From contig JBAYNV010000084.1 in assembly GCA_041678685.1 (NCBI GenBank), positions 1 through 9,144 of the forward strand: 9,144 nt of DNA. The letters are read 5' to 3'. Below, piece by piece: positions 1 through 6,473 of this stretch (the stretch's first letter is position 1; the number at the start of each line of letters is the position of its first letter). The notes beneath the pieces are model-generated. The model was given only the letters and a program-made list of their open reading frames with translations, was not told where the DNA came from and searched no databases. Position numbers and translations under genes: made by a program. The DNA comes from DUPQ01 sp041678685 (lineage in GTDB: Bacteria > Bacillota > Clostridia > DUPQ01).

Positions 1-54
1 CTGTATCTGTCTTTCTTCTCTTATCAGAGCATTGCTTTCCGGATTTTTACCCAT
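1..54 (-). CDS. TetR-family transcriptional regulator, N-terminal fragment
   Basis: An open frame of 18 codons begins with ATG at 54-52 on the minus strand and runs off the window edge. The peptide reads MGKNPESNALIREERQIQ. A polar stretch of the type N-P-x-x-N-x-x-I-R-E-E-R just before the first DNA-binding helix is typical of the start of TetR-family repressors; this is from family knowledge, as the helix-turn-helix itself lies outside the window. A purine-rich ribosome binding site (AGAAAGG, 64-70 read on the minus strand) sits 9 nt upstream. A consensus promoter and a palindrome lie directly upstream, which fits autoregulation. The facing gene on the far side of the inserted module is an EamA transporter, a plausible original target. 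The call rests on a short peptide plus context, so it is moderate. Confidence 0.6.
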   Translation of the reverse strand, partial: MGKNPESNALIREERQIQ

Positions 55-73
55 TTCATATGCCTTTCTTTAA

Positions 74-93
74 TTGACTGACTAATAAGTCAA
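74..93. promoter_or_regulatory. Palindromic operator candidate for TetR-like repressor
   Basis: The sequence TTGACTGACTAATAAGTCAA has outer arms TTGACT and AGTCAA. A tighter symmetric core, TGACT-AATA-AGTCA, lies at 79-92. It sits at the transcription start region between the -10 and the ribosome binding site of the regulator gene. Location, size and symmetry are those expected for a TetR-family autoregulatory operator. The assignment to this protein is inferred. Confidence 0.6.
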
Positions 94-120
94 TTATATA
101 CCATAAGAAATACCTGTCAA
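93..120 (-). promoter_or_regulatory. Sigma-A type promoter of the tetR-like gene
   Basis: On the minus strand TTGACA (120-115) is followed after 16 bp by TATAAT (98-93). Both hexamers match the vegetative consensus perfectly. The expected transcription start falls about 7 nt below the -10, inside the neighbouring palindrome, so a bound repressor would block initiation. The IS-end repeat (123-154) begins immediately upstream of the -35, so the promoter itself was left intact. Confidence 0.75.
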
Positions 121-122
121 GC

Positions 123-154
123 GGGTTAGAGTAAATTACTGTAGGGAAATAAAA
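123..154 (+). repeat. Direct repeat copy 1: solo ISLre2-element left-end sequence
   Basis: The 32-nt stretch starting GGGTTAGAGTAAATTACTG and ending GGGAAATAAAA recurs at 5522-5554 in the same orientation with only one inserted G. At the second copy it is followed by the leader and coding region of an ISLre2-type transposase, so it is read as that element's left end. Here no transposase follows; the sequence changes at once into the A/T-rich module. It is therefore a solo IS end or a recombination scar. The core AGTAA-A-TTACT is a small perfect palindrome. Confidence 0.75.
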
Positions 155-268
155 TTGTGAATTGCAAAAGTAAATTCCAACATTAATAGAGAAAATGGAT
201 TTGCATGAGATACTTCCATGAATAAAGGAGAAGATCGTTAATTCCCTCTATTAGGAATAAAATTTTAA

Positions 269-297
269 TTGACATTCATTATTTAATCAGATATGAT
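269..297 (+). promoter_or_regulatory. Predicted sigma-A promoter for the module
   Basis: TTGACA (269-274) and TATGAT (292-297) are separated by exactly 17 bp, the best plus-strand promoter seen before the secreted-protein gene. Transcription from about 304 would give a 5' leader of roughly 300 nt before the ATG at 609. A second -10-like TATAAT at 307-312 has no good -35. Assignment to the gene at 609 is inferred because no other gene lies between. Confidence 0.55.
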
Positions 298-595
298 TCA
301 TTTACGTATAATAAACGCAGGTAATATGGTATAAGAAAAGCGAAGAAAATTAAGCTATTTATTTCGTTATTGATTATTAATAATACCTTCAATTATTTCA
401 TCTGCTGCATGTTCGCACGGACAGCAGTGCCGGGATAACTTATGAACATACACATACCAGTGTGTAAATTATAGTGAATTTAAAAGGGTGGATTGGCAAC
501 ACTTTTTAAACAACTTTTTTAAAATAAATGGTCATTCTATCAACACTCAGTTTTGATTCTATGAATATTGAAATGTTAGAAATGTAAAATTTAAA

Positions 596-601
596 AGGAG
601 G
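596..601 (+). promoter_or_regulatory. Strong ribosome binding site for the secreted protein
   Basis: AGGAGG lies within AAAAGGAGG and is 7 nt before the ATG at 609. This consensus site at ideal spacing is the main evidence that the short secreted-protein frame is, or recently was, translated. Confidence 0.8.
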
Positions 602-608
602 CAATACA

Positions 609-824
609 ATGAATAAAGTAAAGAAATGTGTCTTAAGTATGTTTATTTGTTTTACAATTTTATGCTCTATGTTAATACAAAGTCCCGTACAAGCAACTGA
701 TTGGATAACTGATTTTGAAGAAGGGGTATGGAAAGGCGGCAATTATGTAGCACATTTAGCAGGAGATAGTATTGAAGCTTGGGCCTCGTTATCCTATTCT
801 GAGTATTCAGATTTGGCTTTATAA
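609..824 (+). CDS. Small secreted protein with Sec signal peptide, probably truncated by a stop
   Basis: The 71-residue product begins with a classical signal peptide. Lysines 3, 5 and 6 precede a hydrophobic core (about 7-24), then a V-Q-A cleavage site at 27-29. The exported part would start T-D-W and contains E-G-V-W-K-G-G and a Y-S-E-Y run. A consensus ribosome binding site supports the start. The TAA at 822-824 is followed in the same frame by 61 more sense codons up to 1010, so the original product was probably about 133 residues and this is its N-terminal part. It stands ahead of a lipoprotein and an ABC transporter, an arrangement seen in bacteriocin or secreted-peptide cassettes. A remote likeness to lactococcin-972-type bacteriocins (G-x-W near the mature N-terminus, aromatic-rich tail ending in W) is too weak to name the family. 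No function is assigned. Confidence 0.65.
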   Translation: MNKVKKCVLSMFICFTILCSMLIQSPVQATDWITDFEEGVWKGGNYVAHLAGDSIEAWASLSYSEYSDLAL

Positions 825-1010
825 CTAGATACATATTGCTGGACAGCTTTTTGGTTTACCACGCATGAGTATGATTCAGCATCATCGCCAGATTCAAGAT
901 ACTGTCTATTGCAATGGTGGATAAGCGATCATTTTCCAATATCCCATACAGCATACTATTCAAGTAATGGGAGTTATTTCATTAGAACATTAGCAATTAC
1001 TGTCTGGTAA
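825..1010 (+). pseudogene. In-frame continuation of the secreted protein beyond the TAA
   Basis: Reading on in the frame of the gene at 609, the 61 codons after TAA (822-824) are all sense and end with TGG TAA (stop 1008-1010). The peptide is rich in Tyr, Trp, Phe, Ser and Thr, with segments such as TTHEYDSASSPDS and SHTAYYSSNGSY, a composition usual for small exported Clostridia proteins. It has no start codon and no ribosome binding site of its own. The simplest reading is that a single nonsense change split a gene of about 133 codons. Read-through or a sequencing error are alternatives. Confidence 0.5.
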
Positions 1011-1150
1011 ATAGAAGCATGCTGAGTGTTGATATGATTAATAACTATTTGTTGAACTATAATTCATCTATCAGTACATATAAGTATTTGAATGTTTTAT
1101 ATAGCTCATCCAATTATTATTTTATAACGATCAAAATATAATACATAAGT

Positions 1151-1156
1151 TATAAT
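1151..1156 (+). promoter_or_regulatory. Weak -10 candidate before the lipoprotein gene
   Basis: TATAAT stands 35 nt before the lipoprotein ATG, with no convincing -35 hexamer 16-18 bp upstream. Another TATAAT lies at 1058-1063, also without a good partner. The 181-bp gap after the secreted protein contains no evident terminator. Either of these boxes may give separate expression, or the genes may be read from the promoter at 269-297. Confidence 0.3.
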
Positions 1157-1191
1157 AGAAATACAGTAAAACTCGGAAAGGATAACATAAT

Positions 1192-2340
1192 ATGTTTACG
1201 ACTAAAAAAATGATAATATTATCAGTAGTGCTTGTTTTATTACTAACAAGCTGTAACAGAAATAATTATTCACCGGAACCAACAAACAATGATTCATCAG
1301 TTAATTACAATGATTTTATGCCTATTACTGGTACATATGCACTGACAGAACAAGGAGCTTACACTGTTGTAGAGAACAGAATATACTATTTGGATAATGA
1401 AGATAAATGGAATTTATTATGTTTTGACCCTGCATGTGTGCATAGTAGTTCAGAATGTAGTTCATACTTAAATAATATAAGTGAAATATTTACTCATGAA
1501 GGATATATATATTATCTTTCACGTTACATAAACAATGAGTTTACATTAAGCAGGATGAATCTTATGGGTAAAGAAAGAGAAGAAATAACAAAGATAAGTA
1601 TAGAAAATCCCACATTAAACGCAAATTATGCTTATCAGATATCAGCAAACAATATATTGATTAGATTTAGATCTATTGATACAAGTAAGGACTATATTTT
1701 AACAACTCTGTATACTACAACATTGGATAAAAATAACGATGTAAAAATAGTTGCCACTGGTGATGTAAATGAGTTTAGGGTAACTAAGTACTGGTTATTT
1801 TATACCGAGAGATCTGAAGATAATGGAACATATTTACTTAAAGGGTATAATTTTTCAACAGAAGAATACATTACAATATTTCCAAATTATACAGAAGCAA
1901 GTGAGTATGTAGCGACTATTTATACACCTGATCCGGAGACATTTTACTGGTTTCAGGCTGATAAAGGATTTATGATGATGAGAAAAGAGGATATGAAGCA
2001 TATTACCCTGAAGGAATCGGATCCCTCTTATCAGCAGGGTACTGCTGTTTATGATAATAAATACATATATCTTGTTAACTCAAATCCTCTAATAGATAAA
2101 ACATTAAAAATACCTTTAGGGAAAAGAGGGCTATACATATATGGTCATGATGGGGAATATATTGATTTTATTAGTACAACATCACTAGTAAGTAATATAT
2201 CATATGCGTTTGAAACACAAGATAAAGTGTTTTTCAGGGAAATATCTGGAAGCATGACTCCTAATTTTTATTATATCTCTAAAGAAGATATAGGATCAGG
2301 AAATCTGGCATGGTCATTAGTAGAAATGGAAGTTGATTAA
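1192..2340 (+). CDS. Surface lipoprotein of the ABC module, with Cys/His cluster
   Basis: The 382-residue product has a lipoprotein signal: K5-K6, a hydrophobic core (7-18) and the lipobox L-T-S-C with lipid-anchored Cys21. After a flexible Asn/Ser/Pro linker the chain shows repeated short beta-type units such as NRIYYLD, GYIYYLS, KYIYLVN and GLYIYGHDGEYI, suggesting a beta-propeller-like fold. Near the N-terminus of the mature domain is the cluster C77-x4-C82-x-H84-x4-C89. A similar Cys/His cluster recurs in many lipoproteins of gut Clostridia (DUF5050-like by recollection), and it could bind metal or form disulfides. The start has GGAAAGG 10 nt upstream. The gene ends 17 nt before the permease, so it is probably co-transcribed. 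It likely sits on the outer face of the membrane next to the permease as a sensor, substrate receptor or immunity protein. The exact role is unknown. Confidence 0.75.
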   Translation: MFTTKKMIILSVVLVLLLTSCNRNNYSPEPTNNDSSVNYNDFMPITGTYALTEQGAYTVVENRIYYLDNEDKWNLLCFDPACVHSSSECSSYLNNISEIFTHEGYIYYLSRYINNEFTLSRMNLMGKEREEITKISIENPTLNANYAYQISANNILIRFRSIDTSKDYILTTLYTTTLDKNNDVKIVATGDVNEFRVTKYWLFYTERSEDNGTYLLKGYNFSTEEYITIFPNYTEASEYVATIYTPDPETFYWFQADKGFMMMRKEDMKHITLKESDPSYQQGTAVYDNKYIYLVNSNPLIDKTLKIPLGKRGLYIYGHDGEYIDFISTTSLVSNISYAFETQDKVFFREISGSMTPNFYYISKEDIGSGNLAWSLVEMEVD

Positions 2341-2357
2341 GAACTACTGGAGTAAAT

Positions 2358-4664
2358 ATGCAGGAATTAAAGAGAGTATATAGGAATCCGTTTTGGTATA
2401 TTGCATTCGTAGTACTTGCAGTCATAAATATTGTCTTGTATCTTATAGTGCAGAAAGATAATATATTTTGCTCCTTTAATGAATATTCAAGTATAGATTC
2501 GTACTGGCAGGATAAGATAGCTGACAAGAACACAGATGAGGCAATCTCTCTACTGGAAGATGAGAAAAGCATACTAATGAGTCTGTCACGTGTATTAGCA
2601 CAGATTGAAGTTGATGACTTAGAAGCAGTTGATGCATATGTGTTGGAAAATCCTGAATTAGCTGGATACATATCAGATTTAAAAGAGGGAAAGGACCTGC
2701 TTTTGAGAGCCCGTGTCTATTACATAGATGATTATATAGCTAACCTGAAGCATATTGAAACATATCCTGGTTATCTAAGCGGAATAAAAATACAAGCTGA
2801 GTTAATGAAGAAAATGCTTTCAAAAGAAGATTCATCTTCTTTTGAATTGAAAAATATTGATAAGACAGTTCGGGACTTTGCCAATATGGAAGGTTACTCA
2901 TATAATCCTGGTAATAACAACCTGATTCTATCAGTTATCAATAATGATGCGTCAGCAGTCTTTATGGTCTTGATGATGCTGGTAACTGTTTTTCTATTTT
3001 TTGACGAAAGAAGAATGAATCTGAATATGCTTGTAGTATCTTCTCCAGCAGGCAGAAGCAAGCTTTTCTTTAGACGGGCAGGAATAATAGTGTTTTCTGC
3101 GATATTAATTACTTCAGTTTTCTATATATCACTGATATTATCATCATTTACTATATATAGCCATTCGGCCGATTTGTCACGATTAGTTCAATCAATACCA
3201 CTGTTCATGTATTTTCCTGAACCTATAAGTTTAGGTAAGTTTCTTTTTCTGTTTGGTATATATAGGGCTTTAGGCCTTATTCTTTCCGGTATGCTATTCT
3301 GGGTGGTTTTCATGTGGATCAGAAACCGTTCGATTTCATTTGTTTTAATGTCACTTGTGTACTTATCAGAGTACATTCTGTTCATAGTACTAAATAAGAA
3401 TTATGCGTTAGGTTGGCTGTCCAGTATTAATATTTTTACAATGATTTCAACCAGACCGGTATTTAGCCGTTATGTTAACCTTTCTATTTTTGGAAATCTT
3501 GTAATTGAATGGAAAGCGGTTCTTTATGCAATGGTTTTCCTAATACTTCTATTAAGTGCTTTATGCTTGATAGGTCATGTTATACTGAGATATATACCGC
3601 GGTCATCAGAGTTACCCTTATTATCTAAAATGAAAGTGCAATTTGCAAGGCTTAAGCATGTGGAACTAAAAAAGGTATTCATATACTGCGGAGGGGTGAT
3701 AATAGTTGCAGTCCTGTTCTTTACAGCGTGGAAATATATAAAATTACCACAGATTAGGAATACATTAGTAGATGAATTTGTAGAAAATTTTTCAACTAAA
3801 TATTCCGGACCAGTAAGTCAGGATACACTCGATTTACTGGAAGATGACCTAAAAAGTGCTACAGAGGAATATGAAGTAAATAGAGAACGAGCTCTATATG
3901 ATAAAACGGCAGCATACGAACTTGAATATGCATATGCCAGAATTAAAGCTTTGAATATTGTCATAGAAAGAGCAAAAATGATTTATGAGACAGGTAAAGA
4001 TAATTTCCACCTTATAGGTATCAATGCATACGAGAATGTTTTTGGGATAACATCAAAATCATGGAGGCTCGAAGTAATGGCTTTAGCAATGTTTTTCCTT
4101 ATTCTTCTTGTGAGCCATGAAATATCGTATGAAAAGAAATCAGATATGCTTACTTTTCTACAGACTCTACCAAGAGGAAAAAATATTATAACAGTAAAAA
4201 CATTACTTAGTATTCTGATAGCAGTTATAGTATGGTCAGCAATTACTTGCAGAGAGATATACCTTGTATATGAAAGATGGGGCGGTTTCCAAGGGTTAAT
4301 CAGCAGCGGATTAACCCTGTCCGTATGGGAAGAGAGTATAAAGGATATCCCTGTTATAATCTACATATCAGTTATCTATCTGACAAGGTTAATTGCATTA
4401 ATAAGTGCAGCAATGGTTGCTTTATACATTTCATCTGTATGTGATACATATATAAAAAGTATATTAGTATCTTTTGGCATTTTACTTGTACCGGCATTAA
4501 TAGCAAGCTTGCCGGATATGGGATTTGTTTCATATTTTTCATATACAACACAGATTTCGAATATCGATATAATACCCAATTTAGTGAGGATAGCGGTCTT
4601 TGTGGCAATAGGATGTGTTGCAACAATTGAGACAAAAAGGCAGTGGAGGAGGTACAAAGCATGA
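2358..4664 (+). CDS. Tandem-duplicated ABC-2 type transporter permease with two extracytoplasmic domains
   Basis: The 768-residue membrane protein is built from two similar halves. Each begins with one membrane helix (about 12-31 and 437-457), then a charged, helix-rich extracytoplasmic domain (about 32-195 and 460-570), then a cluster of membrane helices (about 198-410 and 573-758). After the second helix of each half a cytoplasmic stretch matches: D-E-R-R...P-A-G-R-S-K at 216-235 and H-E-I-S-Y-E...P-R-G-K at 587-608. A normal ABC-2 permease is half this size and dimerises, so one chain may form the whole channel. The start ATG has GGAG 5 nt upstream. The stop overlaps the start of the ATPase by ATGA, so the two are translationally coupled. 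The substrate is not known; export of, or defence against, a peptide is inferred from context. Confidence 0.85.
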   Translation: MQELKRVYRNPFWYIAFVVLAVINIVLYLIVQKDNIFCSFNEYSSIDSYWQDKIADKNTDEAISLLEDEKSILMSLSRVLAQIEVDDLEAVDAYVLENPELAGYISDLKEGKDLLLRARVYYIDDYIANLKHIETYPGYLSGIKIQAELMKKMLSKEDSSSFELKNIDKTVRDFANMEGYSYNPGNNNLILSVINNDASAVFMVLMMLVTVFLFFDERRMNLNMLVVSSPAGRSKLFFRRAGIIVFSAILITSVFYISLILSSFTIYSHSADLSRLVQSIPLFMYFPEPISLGKFLFLFGIYRALGLILSGMLFWVVFMWIRNRSISFVLMSLVYLSEYILFIVLNKNYALGWLSSINIFTMISTRPVFSRYVNLSIFGNLVIEWKAVLYAMVFLILLLSALCLIGHVILRYIPRSSELPLLSKMKVQFARLKHVELKKVFIYCGGVIIVAVLFFTAWKYIKLPQIRNTLVDEFVENFSTKYSGPVSQDTLDLLEDDLKSATEEYEVNRERALYDKTAAYELEYAYARIKALNIVIERAKMIYETGKDNFHLIGINAYENVFGITSKSWRLEVMALAMFFLILLVSHEISYEKKSDMLTFLQTLPRGKNIITVKTLLSILIAVIVWSAITCREIYLVYERWGGFQGLISSGLTLSVWEESIKDIPVIIYISVIYLTRLIALISAAMVALYISSVCDTYIKSILVSFGILLVPALIASLPDMGFVSYFSYTTQISNIDIIPNLVRIAVFVAIGCVATIETKRQWRRYKA

Positions 4665-5533
4665 AGCTTGAGTTAATATCATTATGCAAGAATTATGGGA
4701 ATATCCGAGCACTGGATAATTTCAGCTATACATTCGAAAAGGGAGTATATGGTATAGTCGGTCCAAACGGAGCTGGTAAAAGTACATTGATGGGAATTAT
4801 TACTGATTCATTGAAACGTCAGTCAGGTACGGTTCTATGGAACGAAAGTGATATTTTAAAATGCGGAATAGAGTACCGTCGTTTATTAGGCTATATGGCT
4901 CAGGAGCAAGGATTGTATGAAACAATGACTGCACATCAGTTTCTTGATTACATGGCAATGTTAAAGGAAATACCGATTAAAGAAGCATCAGTTCAGATTC
5001 AGGAACTGCTTGAGGTAATGCATCTCACTGCAAGCGCTAACAGAAAGCTTAAAGGTTTTTCACATGGCATGCGGCAAAGGGTGTTGCTCATACAGGCTCT
5101 ACTCGGTTCGCCAAAGGTCGTAATTCTTGATGAACCGACCTCTGGTGTTGACCCTATGGAAAGAATCAGTATCAGAAATCATATATCAAAAATTGCACAA
5201 GACAGTATTGTACTACTTGCCACTCATGCGATTTCAGATATAGAGTGTATAGCAAACCAGGTCCTGCTTATAAATAAAGGAAAGCTTGTTATTTCAGATA
5301 CGCCAGAGAACCTTATAAAATCCATACAGGGTAAAGTAGGTGAGAAATACTGCACAATTAAAGAGACTGCTGATATTCAAAAGGAATATGGAGTATGTAA
5401 TATTTATCAAAGACATGATGGTATAGTTTTAAGAGTAGTCAGTGATAATCTGCCAGCAGATTATACAAGAGTAGAGAACCCATTGGGTCTTGAGGATGTA
5501 TATCTTTACTATATAAAACAAGGGTTAGAGTAA
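4661..5533 (+). CDS. ABC transporter ATP-binding protein
   Basis: This 290-residue ATPase powers the preceding permease. Visible motifs are Walker A G-P-N-G-A-G-K-S-T (34-42), Q-loop Gln81, signature F-S-H-G-M-R-Q-R (133-140), Walker B V-V-I-L-D-E-P with catalytic Glu158, D-loop S-G-V-D (161-164) and switch His189. His135 replaces the first Gly of the usual S-G-G signature. A C-terminal domain of about 80 residues follows, ending in L-E-D-V-Y-L-Y-Y, as in ABC-2/bacitracin-type export ATPases. The start is ATG 4661, since AGGAGG lies 8 nt upstream; the GTG at 4643 would place that site inside the gene. The ATG overlaps the permease stop. The last three codons (G-L-E) and the stop lie in the IS-end repeat, so the native C-terminus may have been trimmed and replaced. 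Confidence 0.93.
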   Translation: MKLELISLCKNYGNIRALDNFSYTFEKGVYGIVGPNGAGKSTLMGIITDSLKRQSGTVLWNESDILKCGIEYRRLLGYMAQEQGLYETMTAHQFLDYMAMLKEIPIKEASVQIQELLEVMHLTASANRKLKGFSHGMRQRVLLIQALLGSPKVVILDEPTSGVDPMERISIRNHISKIAQDSIVLLATHAISDIECIANQVLLINKGKLVISDTPENLIKSIQGKVGEKYCTIKETADIQKEYGVCNIYQRHDGIVLRVVSDNLPADYTRVENPLGLEDVYLYYIKQGLE

Positions 5534-5554
5534 AGTTACTGTAGGGAAATAAAA
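5522..5554 (+). repeat. Direct repeat copy 2: left end of the ISLre2-type element
   Basis: This matches 123-154 except for one extra G and continues into the transposase leader, so it is taken as the left terminal region of the element. It overlaps the last codons and the stop of the ABC ATPase gene. The inverted copy expected at the right end is not found; only CTTTTTTATTT (6464-6474) resembles its inner part. Confidence 0.75.
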
Positions 5555-5623
5555 AAAAGAGAGAGACGGATCTTTCTGTTAGAATAGTATTTGGAAAAAT
5601 ATTAGAAGGAAAGAAGATCTCTC

Positions 5624-6462
5624 ATGAATAAGAGTATTGAGAATTTTTGCGAAAAAGACACGAAAAAAATGAAGAATAGAATAGCAAGCCAGGTAAGGAA
5701 AGACGAAGACATAGGGCAGATATCTAATGGCATATGTAAGGATCTCTGCAAGTTAGGCTTGAGCGTGATAACAGAGATTTTGGAAGAAATGGATGAGGAA
5801 TTGTGTAACAGCGAGGAAAGAAAGGGATGTTACGAGATCGTCCATAAGCGCAAGAACTCATTTTAACAAGGATGGGTAAGGTCACATACCGGCGCACATA
5901 CTTTAAGAATAAGCATACAGGAAAGACGGAATACATAACAGGCAGGATGTTCGGGATAAAGGCGCACGAGAATATAGCAAGCGATGTTGAAACGCAGATG
6001 ATAGAAGAGGCGCTCTAGACCTACTACAGGAAAGGTGGAGAGCAAGCCGTAATCGCAGAAGATGAGCTGAGCAAGCAAACCGTGATGAATTACATAAGCA
6101 GGTACCGGTTCGAATTCCCCGGCTCAAAGGTGTGAAATACTTCGATTCCCTGGGGAAAGCAGCACAAAGCTATAGGAAAGGGTCCTGGATTACATATACA
6201 GGCAGATGACTATGAGGGTGTAAAAAGGATATACATATCGGGAGACGGGGCTTCATGGATAAAAGCAGGTACAGGAATCATAGACAAGAGCAGGTTCAGC
6301 AGCAGGTCTAAGGGGTAGAGCATCGGGAACGTCGGTAATATGTCCAAGCTCATAGTATACAGGATGAACGGAGGGAAGGTGATTTACCTTGTCAGATACA
6401 GGAGGAACATGGCAGGCCCCCTCAAGAAGGAAGGGCGCATGAAGAGCCGGTACTATTCCATT
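5624..6462 (+). pseudogene. Broken ISLre2-family (UPF0236) transposase
   Basis: The first fragment (5624-5866, 80 codons) has the family's N-terminus, including E-I-L-E-E-M-D-E-E-L and S-E-E-R-K. A frameshift near 5863 leads to a second frame with V-T-Y-R-R-T-Y-F-K-N-K, then E-E-A-L, a TAG (6016-6018), Y-R-K-G-G-E-Q and D-E-L-S-K-Q-T-V-M-N, ending at TGA 6133-6135. A short stretch R-V-L-D-Y-I-Y-R-Q (from about 6179) shifts again into Y-I-S-G-D-G-A-S-W-I-K-A-G, the conserved catalytic-domain block. After D-K-S-R-F the frame jumps to S-S-R-S-K-G, TAG (6316-6318) and the C-terminal Y-R-M-N-G-G-K block. The region around the first catalytic acidic block and the long central part are deleted. The gene is certainly non-functional. 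Confidence 0.85.
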
Positions 6463-6473
6463 GCTTTTTTATT

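Larger units (their letters stand above)
155..608. other. Long A/T-rich leader region without a recognised gene
   Basis: No convincing gene is seen in these 454 bases. They hold one good plus-strand promoter (269-297), an ATTCC-N8-GGAAT dyad (241-258) just upstream of it, a CTGCTG...CAGCAG inverted repeat (402-427), an ACACA...TGTGT dyad (450-465), a tandem ACTTTTT(T)AAA repeat with 12-bp period (501-523), and the ribosome binding site of the secreted protein (596-601). Small plus-strand frames such as the one at 442 are under 12 codons and lack a clear ribosome binding site. The minus strand has a 33-codon open stretch at 367-468 without an ATG start. Confidence 0.6.

Noticed and set aside
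123..154. CRISPR-type repeat
   Set aside because: Only two copies exist, more than 5 kb apart, with no spacers or cas genes; the second copy belongs to an IS end.
402..427. CTGCTG...CAGCAG hairpin as a terminator
   Set aside because: The stem is only 6 bp with a 14-nt loop and there is no T-run after it on either strand.
609..1010. Firm assignment of the secreted protein to lactococcin 972
   Set aside because: Only a G-x-W motif and an aromatic tail are shared, the characteristic middle part does not align convincingly by eye, and the neighbouring permease is not of the type usually next to that bacteriocin.
2279..2671. Minus-strand open frame of 130 codons opposite the permease N-terminus
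   Set aside because: It overlaps the ends of two well-supported plus-strand genes and shows no family features.
4643..4660. GTG start at 4643 for the ABC ATPase
   Set aside because: It would put the ribosome binding site GGAGGAGG inside the coding region; ATG 4661 has ideal spacing and gives the family's usual N-terminus with an ATGA overlap.
5724..6127. Several minus-strand frames of about 70 codons over the IS relic
   Set aside because: They are antisense to the recognisable transposase fragments, and no second IS gene is expected in this family.
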